Numbered from the stretch's first letter, positions 19,890-33,599 are shown. The stretch: 64,000 nucleotides of DNA from Ricinus communis (GCF_019578655.1 NC_063257.1:7564001-7628000), one strand, 5' to 3'. A program made the numbers and translations. The notes: generated by a model not told the origin, from the sequence alone.

Positions 19890-21448
19890 ACACACTGAGC
19901 CTACCTCTTTCTATGATGCCAACACCGATCCTAATTGGTGTAAGGCTATGAAAGAAGAGCCACCAAATAAAAAACCGGTCGGCTGTAAATAGGTGTATAA
20001 GGTCAAGTACAAGCATGATGGTACCATTGAAAGGTACAAAGCTAGACTGGTAGCAAAAGACTTCACCCAAACCTATAGTGTGGATTACTAGGAGACCTTT
20101 GCTCCGGTGGCTAAAATGAGCACAGTTCGTATTCTGTTATCTGTTGCTACTAACTCAGGGTGGAGCCTATCCCAAATGGATGTCAAGAATACATTTCTTC
20201 AAGGATCTCTAGCAGAAGAAGTGTACATGACCCTTCCACCAGGTTACAAATTAGCCTCTGATCCTTCCCTAGTATGTAAGTTAAGAAAGGCAATTTACGG
20301 ATTGAAGCAGTCTCCAAGAGCATGGTATACCAAGCTTAGTCAGTTTCTCTTAAAAATTAGTTTCAGCAAGTGTACCTCTGATTGCTCTATGTTCGTTAAG
20401 CACACTCACACTTACACAATAATTATTCTAGTATATGTGGATGATATCATTATAACAGAAAATAGCAATGAGGAAATTGAGAAAGTAAAACAAGCTCTAA
20501 AGGAGGAATTTGATATTAAGGACCTTGGCCAGTTAACTTACTTTTTCGGAATAAAAATCGCAAAATCTCATAAAGGGCTATTTCTATCTCAAAGGAAGTA
20601 TGTTCTTGATCTCCTACAAGAAACAGGAAAAATAGGAGCCAAGCCCGTAGATACACCAATGGAAATGAAAACCCGCCTCAACTTAGAGGATGGCAACCCT
20701 TTAAGTGACATAGGTCACTACCAACGCTTGGTAGGAAAATTAATCTACTTAACTGTCACCAGGCCTAATATTAGCTATGCCGTCAGTATGATTAGCCAAT
20801 TTATGCATGCTCCCCGTACTCCTCACTTAGATGCAGTTGACAAGATCCTAAGTTACCTCAAGGGTACTCCAGGTCAAGGTATTTGGATGAAGAATAATAA
20901 TAATGCTAACATCACATCGGTTTTTCCGATGCATTACGTGAAAGTCAACCTCTGGGTTCTGTGTGTTTATAGGAGGAAATCTGGTAACGTGGAAAAGCAA
21001 AAAACAATCCGTAACTGCAAGATCTAGTGTTGAAGCTGAGTACCGAGCCATGGCATCAACATCTAGCGAACTTATCTGGATTAAGCAGGTGCTTGCTGAT
21101 ATGGGAATAAAGTGCAAAGATCCGATGGAGATGCATTGTGACAACCAAGCAACCAGACACATAGCGTCAAATCCAGTCTTTCATGAAAGGACTAAACACA
21201 TTGAAGTTGATTGTCACTTCATAAGGGAAAAAGTCCAATCAGGAGAAATCACAACTCCTTTTGTCATAAGCTACAAACAGTTAGCAGACATCCTCACCAA
21301 GGCTCTTGACAAAACAAGCCATCAAAGACTCCTAAGCAAGATGGGTTCTGTCAATTTATTCGCACCCACCTTGAGGGGGAATGTTGAAGCACTAAAATCA
21401 TACCACAATTGCAAAGCTCAGCAGGCAAAGACCGGCAGTAAGGACTAA
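19890..21448 (+). pseudogene. copia reverse transcriptase and RNase H, broken
   Basis: Begins in the linker before RT (TEPTSFYDAN). About 20 residues are missing after KAMKEE. Stops lie at 19990-19992 (where tryptophan is expected in GCKW) and 20089-20091. The RT core is then open from 20107 with QMDVKNTFLQGSL, GLKQSPRAWY and the catalytic YVDD (20434-20445). Near 20930-20965 a small deletion shifts the frame, and RNase H continues to 21448 with KKQSVTARSSVEAEYRA and DNQA. It cannot make a full Pol polyprotein. Confidence 0.93.
21371..21381 (+). promoter_or_regulatory. polypurine tract
   Basis: TTGAGGGGGAA lies immediately before the 3' LTR, the normal plus-strand priming site of copia elements. 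Confidence 0.85.
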
Positions 21449-21728
21449 CGGTCTTTGACTGTTAGTCATTGGCCTCAGACATCTAGATCATCACAGGCCT
21501 AGTTAGGGAAGAAGGAGCAACACCTCTCCCCTAAGGGAAAAGGCTGCTTCTACCTCTCCCTAAACAGGAAATTAACGTTGGAATTTAACAAATCAGCAAT
21601 AGGACCGTTGCACTCAATTTGTATATAACAGAATGCATATCCCTCTTGTAACTTAGAATTCAGAAACAATACAAACACACATCATTGATCAATAAAATCT
21701 CAGGCTTTCATATTCAAATCTTTCCACA
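21382..21728 (+). repeat. 3' LTR of the copia element
   Basis: 347 bp, same length as the 5' LTR, 10 substitutions apart, followed by the AGAAT target duplication. Confidence 0.96.
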
Positions 21729-22135
21729 AGAATATTTGTGCTCGAGCCAAATCTGTTCAGAATCTAACCTGACCCAAAACTGGCTAAACTATGAGCAACT
21801 AATTTACAAGTTCGATTAGCAAAACTAAAGCTAATAGAAGAAACTAACCTGCAAAAACTCATTAGTTTCGACACAGAAACATCCAAAAGTGAAAAAACGC
21901 ATCAACTTAGTTTTAGTTTACCCGATTTTGCTTCATAATATTACATGTAAAGCAAATCTTAACCAATGTAATCATGTCGACACACCTCAACGTGTACAAA
22001 AATATTCTATTGAAACATGAAAACTTATGACAGAAACATGCAAAAACCTAGTTATTAATTAATTCTGACATTTCTTAACCTAATGATTTATTCTAATTTT
22101 TGTCATCGCCGAGAATATTTCACTAGATTGCTAAG

Positions 22136-22603
22136 TGATAACTATACATAGAAGTCACCTAGTTCAACTAGAACGAGGAAAGCTGAGTAATAAGGAAGAA
22201 TGATAGGTCAGCATCTAAGTCATAAGTAGACATTGATTCTTATTAAAATAGAAGTTCTGAGCATAATGCTCATCATAATTCTAGGATGAGCAAATTCGAG
22301 CATCATGATAGAATTCAGATACGTAACTACTTTCTTTATTTTTAGGAGGAGCGTTCTATCCGAATATAAATAGAGACCAACTTAACTCTATAAAAAGAGG
22401 TGTTGACCTCGAATTTGAGTTACGTTACATTCACTCTAATAAAAATACGTCCTACAACTTGTTCCCTAAAATCTCCGACTTTAGCATCAGAGGTGATAAT
22501 GAGGAATCCATCTCTGGTGATTTCGTCGTTTACTCTTTTATATGTATTTTATCGTGGATCATCCTGCTAGGCAATCATCAAAGTCTTACTTGGTGATTTA
22601 TCA
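22136..22603 (+). mobile_element. probable second solo LTR (468 bp)
   Basis: The stretch starts TGATAACTATAC and ends GGTGATTTATCA. It is bordered by CTAAG (22131-22135) and CTAAA (22604-22608), a target duplication with one mismatch. It contains TATAAATAGAGACC and, further on, a stretch reading CTCCGACTTTAGCATCAGAG. Both are features I associate with LTRs of Ty3/gypsy Tat/Athila-type elements. The imperfect duplication and lack of internal domains keep this at moderate confidence. Confidence 0.55.
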
Positions 22604-22608
22604 CTAAA

Positions 22609-25299
22609 AACATGATTAATTTGAGCCATGAATTTTAGGAGGTAAATTCATTTGAACATAAATTTAAGATGATCCATGTTTTATTTAATTAGTATATGTA
22701 TTAGTTATTAGAATACTTGAAATTGCGAATTTCCATACCTTTTAATATTCGATATGAAAAATTCTTACATAGGTTTGGTGTATACACTAATAAATAGGAG
22801 AATCACAAGTATTATGAGTGTTTTACACTTTGGTAGTTGATGATTAACACATGCTATATTATTTAAGACTAACAAATATGTACCAATCATTTATTGATTT
22901 GATATATGAGTGAAGATATATATCATGTTTAGACAAGAATACACATTCTCACAATACACGGAGAAAAATTTAAATGAAAAATTACATAGTGCATTAAAAT
23001 AGAGTCAGGTTAAAGCATCCTAATTAAATTCAGTATAATGGAAATTTTCTTTTTGTCTTTTTTGAGTCTTGGTTGTTTTTTTTAAAAAATATACTCATTT
23101 CATGATACTTTAATTGCCATTAATTCTCCATAAAATTAAACTTGCCCTTAAATTAAAATTGAATTGTTAAAGTTCTATTAAAAACAAAAAGAGGAGAGAA
23201 TAGTTTCATGCTAAGAACTACATGGTCAAAAAGAACATATAAACCTAAAGAAATACTTTGCTTATAACACATAAAATAATCAGTATAGTCCAACTTACGG
23301 GGAATTTTGCAGTGTAAATGCCATCCTTTAAACCGTAGAATCTAAAATGAATTAAACAAGACAAAAAGGGTAGACAATATTTTCAAACAGTTATATTATT
23401 AAAAAATAGAACTCTTCTGGTCAACATTCCATCCATTATTAGCTTTATGAATCTTGATGGAGTTAATTTTTAGAATTCAAGAAAAATGATGTTGCATAAT
23501 ACGTAATGTTTCTCTATTCACTGACTATTAAGTTTATTTATAAATAGTTTATTTATAAAGACACACTCGAAGTCTAATTCACGTAGCAAGAATGTTTGTT
23601 CTCGAGAGCGAAATATATCAGTTTTACGTATTCTTTTCTTTTATATTATGTGTGTTTTTATCTTTACAGAGTGAGTGTAATTATTCATATTATATAGTCT
23701 CTGTTGTAAAAAAGAATATTATTTATGAAGATTAAGATGGCCAGCTTAATTAGCAAAAATTGGCAAATGAATCAGCAATTTATTCTGGGTATTAGTTGCC
23801 TGTGTTTCTTTAATTTATCCTGATTGCCATGGTAACTATTATCTTCTTTTTTAATTATCATGCCAAAGCAATTTATCTCTTAAAAACTTCATGATCATCG
23901 GTATAGTTACAAAGCTGTGTGTTACTTAGTTTCTAAACCCTCCAAATATTTTATAACAAATTCCCAAGTACGTAATCTTTTCACATCTTTTTGAGTTCAT
24001 TTTCTGGCTTAATCAGAGGCATGCATTCATGACTTAAATATAAAAAAATTCAAAATTTTTATCATCTATAACCATGCAACAGAGAGAGAGAGAGAGAGTT
24101 CTTCCATATACAGACTTCTTTGAAGAATTAACTACTGAAGAAGATATTATTGCTTAGGTAATGTGATTCTTGATGAGAAGCTCCTTTTTATTGTTTATCA
24201 TGGCATATCAAAACTAAGCAGTCTCTTATGGCTGCTTGAAGATAACCTCTGTATTTTAGTGCCTTTAGTCTATTGGTAAGGTTAAATTATTTTACAAGTG
24301 AAAAAAAAGAGAAATACTTTTATTTTATGAATTTAATAATGAATTAGATATCAAGATTTTAAGAATAAAGTTCAAAAAGCGACGGTGTGATTTTGATGTT
24401 TTTTTTACTTTAGAGTCGAAGATATTTTTTATATTAAAAGAGTATTATATATTTTTTTAATATTTTTTAGATACGTATTTTATATTTTTATATGTATTTA
24501 ATATAAATTATTACTAAATTATAGTTTTGTACAAAATACAATATCTAATAATGCATCAAAAATTTTATAAATATATTAAGATTTTACAATTACATAATAT
24601 CTAATTGATTGTCAAATTAATTAAAATAATTATTTCATTAAATATTTTTATTATATTAATATTATAATCTAAAAACAAAAATATATATATTTAAAAATAT
24701 TTAGAAAAATATATATTAATATTTAATATAAAAATATCTGTATATTTAAAAATATATAAATATTTTTCTATTTAAAATATAAAAATATCAAATTATAAAA
24801 TAAATTTTTAACGTTATTTAAATTTTAATATGAGCCAATAGGACTGGGGTGGAATAACTCTATGAAGCTCGGATAAAAGCTGAGATTCGAGCCCACTCCT
24901 CTATTTCCCTGACAAAAAATAAGATTTGGAACTCTTTTCTATAAACTACTCAGAATAATATTTTTATTATCGATCGATTATTTACAAATCCCTATACATT
25001 TTGGAGTAATTTGGAATCTACGTTCTTAATGGCCACTTTGTCTTTATCTGCCATTGACCTTTATCATCTTTCCATCTGTCAAAATAGCAAATCTCAGCAA
25101 CTTGAAAAACTCAGACATTGATTTCAGAACCCAATGTACTTACAGTCACAGATCTATTAAACTCACCACCTTAAAATCCTCCAGACGGGGACCCACTTAT
25201 CACCTAAAATCCTCGTTACTTGCTACATTTCAACCTGTCTATCACTTTCCACAAATTCCCTCTGCCCTCCAAAAAAGAAAAAACTACACCATCACCGCC
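22609..25299. other. intergenic, AT-rich, with (AG)9
   Basis: No gene supported. It contains an (AG)9 microsatellite at 24081-24098. A very AT-rich block lies at 24430-24820. Bases 25200-25299 are C/T/A-rich and read as the 5' UTR of the PMT gene. Confidence 0.5.
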
Positions 25300-28200
25300 A
25301 TGACGACCGCCATGAAACCCACCATTGTCGCCGTCACCACCTCTGTGGATATTATGAAAACCCCGAGCTTTGTCAAAATGGTAGCCCTTTCGCTTGTGTC
25401 CCTTTCTGTGATCGCTTTCTTTTACCACCTCCCTTCTGTTCCTTCTCTCATTTCCACCGTCACATCATCCTCCATTGCACCACGTCCTTCAGCGCCCTCC
25501 ACCACATTCCCGAAGCCACGTGTGCTTCAACCGCCACCGTGGGTGAAGGTGATGCCGAGGATGGGGATACTGGACGAGAAGGGAGCAATGACTGTGGAGT
25601 TTGAGATTGGGGATGTTGATGAAAGTTTAATGGAGGAGTTCAGGAATTTGGTTGGTGGAAGAGAGGATGGTAAGAAAGAAGAGAACCATGAGATTATTAA
25701 GTATGACAAGTTTAAGGTCTGTGAAGAGACTAAGCGTGAGTTTATACCTTGCTTGGATAATGTGCAAGAGATTGCAAGGTTGAATTTGACTACTAGTGTG
25801 AAAAAATTTGAAAGGCATTGCCCTCAGGATGGTAATGGGTTGGATTGCTTGATTCCTATGCCTGAAGGGTACCAGAGACCTATTCCATGGCCCAAGAGCA
25901 GAGATGAGGTAATGTATGAATTTGCTTCGCAAAATCTTTTGTAATGATCGGTGATTAAACAATCATTTATCTGTAGAGCCTGCTACTATTTCATAACTTT
26001 AGCTTCTTTTGACATTATTTAGTTAGCATTATTATGGTTAGATTTCACTGCTTTTACTGCTTCGAATTCAGAATCTGAGCAATGGTTCTTTTAGTCTAAC
26101 AATGGCGAATTATGTTAGCACAGGTGTGGTTCAGTAATGTGCCTCACACACGTTTGGTTGAAGATAAGGGCGGTCAGAATTGGATTGCATTAGAAGGGGA
26201 TAAGTTCATTTTTCCTGGTGGTGGAACACAATTTATACATGGGGCAGATCAATACTTGGACCAGATTTCACAGGTTGTTTACTTCTACAATTGTTACTAG
26301 TTTCTAGCTAGTTATTATCTGCATCATTTTGATCACTCTGTCAATTGCATTGTGTATGTGAAGATGGTTCCTGATATTGCATTTGGGGAAAACATCCGCG
26401 TTGCCTTGGACATTGGTTGTGGTGTAGCAAGTTTCGGTGCCTTTTTATTGCAGCGGAATGTGACTGCTCTATCAATAGCACCAAAAGATGTTCATGAGAA
26501 CCAGATTCAATTTGCGTTGGAGCGTGGAGCTCCTGCAATGGTAGCAGTTTTTGCTTCACGCCGTTTGTTATATCCGAGCCAAGCTTTTGACATGATACAT
26601 TGTTCAAGATGTAGAATTGATTGGACAAGTGGTGGTATTTTCTCTTTAACCTACTTATAAGCTTGAGTACTTTTTCCTTTGTGTACAATGGTGAGGTTAT
26701 CTGAACACATTTTCAGATGCACCCACCAACCGACATTTGTAACCACATTAGACATTGTGATATTTGAAAGTTCTCTGATAATTAAACCATTTCTTTCTTT
26801 GGATGCAACGAAGATGGGATTTTTCTTCTCGAGGCAGACAGAATGCTGAGGGCAGGAGGATACTTTGTATGGGCAGCACAACCCGTGTATAAACATGAAG
26901 ACAATCTGCAAGAACAATGGAGAGGTAGCCAGTTGGTGTTGTGCCTCAGTGATAGCTCTTGGTTACTCTATTCTGATCACTGCCTCCATTATAATATGCA
27001 GAAAATTTTAGCCAGTTCTTCCTAGTACCCTTTTATGTACTTCATATGTTGATTTTATACCTTGATTTGATCTATTATCTATAGATTGTTCTAGAGATGA
27101 GGGCTTCTTATCTTCTAATTGCTTGATTTTTTCGTTCTTTGTCATGTTGTAAGCAGAAATGCAGAATCTTACCAATAGCATTTGTTGGGAGCTTGTAAAG
27201 AAGGAAGGATATATTGCTATATGGCGGAAGCCTTTCAACAACAGCTGCTACCTTAACCGTGAAGCTGGAGCACAACCTCCACTATGTGACTCTAATGATG
27301 ATCCAGACGATGTTTGGTATGCCCTGATCAACACCTTCAGATTCTACATTTGAATGGTACAATAGAAGCTTAAAGTGATCATCAGAGATATACATTCTGT
27401 TTCATAGCTTTGAAGGAACACTTAAAAGTAAGCACTATTTTAAACAATAATGTATAGGATTGTATGCTCTTTTGCAGGTACGTAGACTTGAGGGCATGCA
27501 TAACTCGACTGCCTGAGGATGGTTATGGAGGCAATGTTACTACATGGCCTACACGCCTGCATTATCCACCAGATAGACTGCAGAGCATCAAAATGGATGC
27601 CACAATATCTAGAAAGGAACTCTTAAAGGCAGAGTCAAGATATTGGAATGACATCATAGAAAGTTATGTTAGAGCTTTCCATTGGAAAGAGAAGAATTTT
27701 CGAAATGTACTGGACATGAGAGCTGGATTTGGAGGGTACTGCTTTCTTACTATGCTCTCTGCCATTGCATTCTAATCGTACAATCTTTACAGCTTCTCTA
27801 AAATATTAATGAAGAATATCACTACAGTTCTTGTGTAAATTGTTGGTGATCTTGACTGTTGCAGATTTGCAGCAGCAATGCATGATCTTGAGGTTGATTG
27901 CTGGGTCATGAATGTTGTTCCTGTTAATGGGTTCAACACCTTGCCTGTTATATATGACCGCGGGCTTATAGGAGTAATGCATGATTGGTACGGACAATAC
28001 GCATCCTACTACCCATTTTCAAACTTGAATACTTCTTTATTCTGCTTAGTCATGTCTGTTTCCCATCCTCACTCTGAGGAAGCTTGGATCACAAACTTAA
28101 TTATGACTATGCAGCTGTTGAATTACTTGCCCATTTTTCATTATAAAAATTCTGTTTGCCAGGTGCGAGCCATTTGATACTTATCCGAGAACATATGACT

Positions 28201-28542
28201 TACTACACGCAGTAAGCTTGTTCTCTGTGGAGCAGAACAGGTATAAAGAAGATTGTTGCTTTATTTGGACAGTTAAGTTCTTTACTTTTCCATGGTTAGA
28301 GTAAATATAGTAACTGTTTCTTTTTTCCCCGTAGGCACAAATGCAATTTCTCTACTATAATGCTCGAGATGGATAGGATGCTACGACCTGGTGGAACTGT
28401 TTATATACGTGACATTGTATCTATTATGGGCGAACTTCAAGAGATAGCAAGTGCCATGGGTTGGGTGTCTGCTGTTCATGACACAGCCGAAGGTCCTCAT
28501 GCAAGTCGAAGGATATTGATCTCTGAGAAACGTATGCCATGA
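25300..28542 (+). CDS. PMT11: probable Golgi methyltransferase, PMT11/PMT12 type (DUF248)
   Basis: A plant-specific SAM-dependent methyltransferase, anchored in the Golgi membrane and thought to methylate pectin or other wall polysaccharides. Nine exons join in frame: 25300-25908, 26124-26273, 26364-26631, 26814-26924, 27157-27316, 27478-27735, 27865-27987, 28163-28240, 28335-28542; 654 residues. One membrane helix lies near residues 27-42 ([14 protein letters not shown]) after a short cytosolic tail, the type II topology of the family. Then come YIPCLDN-like FIPCLDN, FERHCP, the [18 protein letters not shown] block across exons 1-2, [10 protein letters not shown] and the SAM-binding motif DIGCG (269-273). 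The second half has [14 protein letters not shown] and [16 protein letters not shown]. The frame is open back to 25054, but family alignment favours ATG 25300 or 25312. PMT11 versus PMT12 orthology is not settled. Confidence 0.94.
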
Positions 28543-29721
28543 GATTGTCCCTTCTTTCCTCTACGAAATTGTGGGGCCCTCCTCTTAGGAAGATAGTTGT
28601 TCATTTTTCTGATGCAATCATTTCTGTACATTAGTCATGAATACCTGAGAAACAGAATAGAGTACAGTCCAAGAAAAGTAGATTTTGAAATAATAAAAAA
28701 TCCAACACTTTCTATAGCAGCCATCAGCTTGAAAAGCTTTTAAGGGATCCAAGCTTAAAAGCTTTCCTTTTCTTCCAACATCAGGATAGGATTTCAGAAG
28801 AAGAGAGATAGAAGAGGACAGAGATGTAAATGGCTGAGGAAAAGAAACAACACCTGAAAGCCTAACATAAGACTCGGAAAGGCGGCAGGAAATATCTTGG
28901 GAAGATTAGCTTCACGATATCCTAATTTAGACTTTTACGTTAAAACGTTTGTTTGTTGAAGCTATTCTGAGTTTAGGAGATGCAGAATCACATATCAGGA
29001 TACCAATTATTACCTTGTTTTCACTCAGGTGATGCTACCAAAAATTTTTGTAATTCTGATCAGAGAGCTAAAGGAACACCTCAGCCAACCTGAAGGTCAA
29101 CTCTCAATGAGTGCAATATAAGGAGAACCTCTACCTCCAAACTGACTGGTAATTCTCCATGATTGCAAAATCTTGAGATTCGAAGTACAAATTTTTTTCG
29201 TCCACCATATGTTGATATACAATCTCGTTTGTGGAGTTATGCAACATCTTGCCTCATGCAAGATATAAACTAACTACTAACTTCCCTTCTCCCTAACAAC
29301 CAGTGATACGATCTGATCGTGAAAAAGAAAATTAACAAGAGAGATTTTTCGGAATTCACATAAGCCTTGATCCCACATATTTTTTGATTTAATGAGCAAA
29401 AAAATGGAGAAGTGAAAGGAAGAAGAACAGAGAAATGGATAAACTGAGATAACTTTGGACATAAAATTTTTTGTGATTATATTGATAAAATTAGATGATA
29501 TCATGAACAGCAAAATCTGTCATTCCTGGTGCAGGCACGCTGTGCAAATTTCCCCTCACTCCCAGCAGTACAAATTTTCCACTAAACCCACTGCAATGTT
29601 GCCAAGTTTAAGCTACATTTTTACACCAAAGCAATGATACCTCAAAATAAAAAATGATTCTTGCTTCAGGCAGTATACCAAAAGAAAGAAAAGAAAAAAA
29701 AAACCATACTTGCGAATGGTC
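28543..29721. other. spacer between convergent PMT and BTB genes
   Basis: The two neighbouring genes converge here, so both 3' UTRs lie in this interval. I see no further coding region or RNA gene. Confidence 0.5.
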
Positions 29722-30985
29722 TCACGGAAGAATTCTTGGTGCTGCTGTATTAACCTGTTTGGAGAGATAAGCTTCATAAATCTCCACTACAAGCCGAGGA
29801 TCCTTTTCAACAAGCTCCTTGTACTCCTCCCTCTTGGTAAGCTTGTCCATGTTGTCTGTGATTAATGACAGCGCAGCTTCAGTCATATGCTTAGCATTGT
29901 GCAGGTGTGCAAAGGCATAGCTTGGAACTGAATTGTTCCAATTCAATTTGGACACTAAGAACTTCTCACAATAAGCTTTGAGATGCTTAACCTGATACTT
30001 TTCAGCCAAAACTAAAAGGTCACATGCCATTTGTTCATCAAGGCATGCTTCAGCAGTGTATAAATAGTTGATAAACATGCGGAGGGCATCATATGATACA
30101 TCGCTAATCTTGATTGTGCCACTATGGCTTTCTTCCATCTCATTCTCAAGCATTGCTTTAAACACTGGGGAACGGCTCACCTGATCTCATTAATGTTAAA
30201 CTGTGAGTAAACTTATCCAATATGCGGAACAGAACATACCCAGCCGAGGTAAAATGCAAAATGCAGAATAACAACTTAACAGAAGCTCTAAACTAATCAT
30301 GCTATATTAGTATTGGACACAAAGTAACCAAGAGTGATTATATAATAAAAGCATGCATCAATAACAAAACAAAACAGTGATCAGCTATTCATGACAGCTT
30401 TTATTCAAGTACGTTCATTATATGCTGTGGTGCTTACATGAATGCATTTTTTTGCCATTTCAGTAAGCAATGTCGAAGAAGCTAAATATGCAAAATTCAC
30501 TATGACCAATCAAACATCACATATTAAAATCAAACACATTTCAACAAACTAATCACTACCCACTTCACTTAAACACAAACACAGAAACTCAATCCATCAA
30601 TTAACCACTAACTACCCAATTTAATCATATGGGAACTAACCAAAACAGCTTTATGTGCAGGGACAGGAACAGGGGACCCAGTTGGCCCATCATCAGAAGA
30701 AGCAATTAAAACGACGTCGGTGAAGCAAGGCCCCGTAGACCTATTACTATGGTGGTGGTCAAGTGGAGACCAGAATCGCAAGAAAGCAACTTTAGCTTTG
30801 AGATCTTCGATTTCTCTTTTCAGCTCTTCTTCCGTTTCGCTTGCTTCCTCGTAGCACTCTTTGCACGTGCCTGCGTCTATTGTTCCGTACTCTTCCTTGC
30901 ACGATATGCATCGCATCGTTTCGGTTTCGGAGTCTGTTTCGGTGTCGGTTTCTGATCGGGATCGCTCGCACCTGTGGCCTCTCAT
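29722..30985 (-). CDS. BTB/POZ domain protein, At4g08455-like
   Basis: A likely substrate adaptor for CUL3 ubiquitin ligases. Two exons: 30985-30641 and 30180-29722 (GT-AG, phase 0); 267 residues. Near the N-terminus a C-x2-C...C-x2-C pair (MRCISC and GTCKEC) precedes a predicted coiled coil (EETEEELKREIEDLKAKVAFL-like, Glu/Lys-rich). The BTB fold follows: FTDVVLIAS, PVPAHKAVL, SRSPVFKAML, then ISDVSYDALRMFINYLYT and a BACK-like helical end (LLVLAEKYQVKHLKAYCEKFL). The Ser/Thr/Glu-rich first 23 residues may be extra: a second in-frame ATG at 30916-30914 gives a protein starting MRCISC, closer to what I recall of the Arabidopsis protein. The intron cuts the BTB domain after HKAVL. Confidence 0.92.
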
Positions 30986-31461
30986 GGCGTGTGTCTTGGG
31001 GGCGTGGGAGTGACGTGAAGGGTGGTTTATGTCTTTTTCTATGTTTAGAAAATCAGACTTTACAGTTTTATCTTTACAAAAAATAACTCAATTCTTTTAA
31101 GCTCGATTAGATTTAAGTCGGATTTTACTCTTAACAATTTTTTTTTAGATAAAACAATTTTTATTTTTTTTAGTAACTTAAACATTTCCATTTTATTATT
31201 AGACTAAAGTCATATATTTTAATACTAAATGATTTTAATAATGATAATTTATATGTAAATATACATACATATTATATATATTATAAATAGTGTCTTTTAG
31301 AAAAAAAGACATGAATTTTTTAATTTAAAAAGAATAAAAGTTTAACAACATATCTTAGAATTAAAAAAGAACACATAATGTCATGTTTAAAATGATTCTT
31401 TATAAAAAAGTGTCTGAAGTTAACTTTCTATAAATTTATACTAATGAATTTAAGAAAGTAG

Positions 31462-31773
<312 letters not shown>

Positions 31774-31780
31774 TACAGTC

Positions 31781-31797
31781 ATATATATATATATATA
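31781..31797. repeat. (AT)n next to the subtilase fragment
   Basis: A short AT dinucleotide run starting eight bases after the fragment's stop codon. Confidence 0.8.
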
Positions 31798-32655
31798 ATC
31801 ATTAGAAAAAACTCTAATATCTCAGATTTTATTATTTATATGATAATTAATAAAAATAATATTGAATTTGGATAAATTATATTAATCTGTTTCGATTAAT
31901 AATTAACAAATTAAATTTCGGTGAAAGCTCATTCTTTAAGATTATAAAGTAAATTATTTGAAAAAAAAAAGTATAAATTAATGAAAAATTGTTTCTTCCA
32001 AAGCCAATAATGAAAATTGTTAATGAATAAAATAACTTACACAATAATATTTCAATAACCATATGAAATGAAATTTTAGATAATAACTTATATGCATAAT
32101 TATATAATTCCTAGTTATGTTTCTTTATTAATTTAATAAAATTTTAATTTGGAGGTCTATTTTTAAATTAATTAAAATTTATATAAAATTGATAAAATAA
32201 GATTTGTGATTACAAATCGAAACATAAAATATATTTCATTTTAAAAAATTATAATTAATAAAGATTCAATTATTTTTATTTCCATCATCTATAATTTGTA
32301 TATTCTTTTCAAAAAAATAAATTTAATAATATAGATCTAAAAGTTAACAAGTAATTTGATGACATAAATTTGATGATCAAACATTATAAATTGTTAGACT
32401 TTAAAACTACATCAGGTGAAGCAAAATTTTTTAATAATATTAATTGATTGGAATTGAAATTATTAAATTTTTATGAAATAGTTTTTTTAATAATAATTAC
32501 CTTTATCAAAATTATATATTTTATTTAAAAATATCCATTTTAAAAACTATCCAAGGTGAAACCATATAATATTTTTTTACATTTATCCCTTAAATCTATC
32601 TCGTACTATGCTAATTTTATTTATTTTCCTTAACTACTCTTGCATTATCTTTTAA

Positions 32656-33305
32656 AGGGTGTTTAATTCAGAGGTTTAATACAGATGATATCTGTTTTTT
32701 ACTGAACAGCTATATTAAAGTGTTTGATAAAAACTTAAAAAACAACAACTGATAGCTGATTTAGTCAACTACTGATTTAATCCCAATCAGCTGCTGATTT
32801 TATCAGCTCTATTTTAAATTTTTTTCATATCAGTTGATAGGTAATTTAATTTTTTATTTATTTAAATATTATTATTTTTATTAAAATTTATTAATAATAA
32901 CTTACTTTAAATGACCTAATATAATTAGATTTTTATATTTTTATAATAAATAATTATTTTTTAAAATAATTATAATATTTAAAATTATGTCATTTAAAAT
33001 TAAAAATTCTTATTAATAGAATTTAAATTTAAAATTTTATTTTTAAAATAATTTTTATAAATATTTTTAATAATAAATACAACTGAATTAAAAAATTAGT
33101 TATTAAATCTTTAATTATTATAGATTATTTTTATAAATTTATATTATTAAATATTAATATAATATAATAAAATATTATTTAACAAAAAATTATAACTCTA
33201 ATAATAATTTAATATATTAACAGTAATTATTAATAAAATTATATTAAATAATTTTATTTATAACTATCAACCATGACCTCCAATGATTAGCTCAATCAAA
33301 TACTC
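32656..33305. mobile_element. possible Tourist/Harbinger-like MITE
   Basis: About 650 bp of very AT-rich DNA. The left end GGGTGTTTAATTCAG and the reverse complement of the right end, GAGTATTTGATTGAG, match at 11 of 15 bases. TAA or TAAA flanks both ends. The GGGTGTTT-type start and TAA target are typical of Harbinger-derived MITEs. The ends are imperfect and no copy was compared, so this is tentative. Confidence 0.4.
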
Positions 33306-33599
33306 TAAATTTTCACTTTCAAACCAATTTCTCAGCGGGAGAATTCCAGTAGACACAGCTTAAAAGTTGGCTATACTGGACCATGTAAGGAGAAAAAAAA
33401 GGAAATAACTGCCACGTGTCAGTCGCATCACCGCCAGGTTCAAACAAAGACTCTTTTATTTCTTATTTCTTAATTAATTAAAAAAGACATTAGATAAATT
33501 AGAAATTAAAACAATAATTTGCCTAAAAAAAGAAAATCATAAAATAGCCAAAAGAACAGGGAGCTGTTCTTAAAAATTTAGAGAAATACACAAGGATAA

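Larger units (their letters stand above)
18338..21728 (+). mobile_element. Ty1/copia LTR retrotransposon, complete ends, internally deleted
   Basis: Two LTRs of exactly 347 bp (18338-18684 and 21382-21728) begin TGTTGAAGCAC and end TTTCCACA. They are flanked by the 5-bp target duplication AGAAT (18333-18337 and 21729-21733). The interior keeps gag, a stop-interrupted zinc knuckle, reverse transcriptase and RNase H in copia order. Protease and nearly all of integrase are gone: only about 260 bp separate the zinc knuckle from the pre-RT linker. In-frame stops at 19503-19505, 19990-19992 and 20089-20091, and a frame change near 20930-20965, make it non-autonomous. I count 10 differences between the two LTRs (2.9%), nine of them transitions, so the insertion is fairly young. 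Confidence 0.96.

Noticed and set aside
24840..24925. Short GC-richer stretch with GAGATTCGAGCCC, like a tRNA T-arm
   Set aside because: No matching acceptor or anticodon arms. It is probably a transposon relic.
25054..25299. In-frame N-terminal extension of the PMT gene (82 extra codons)
   Set aside because: The sequence is C/T/A-rich like a leader. The family starts with a short tail before the membrane helix, so ATG 25300 or 25312 fits better.
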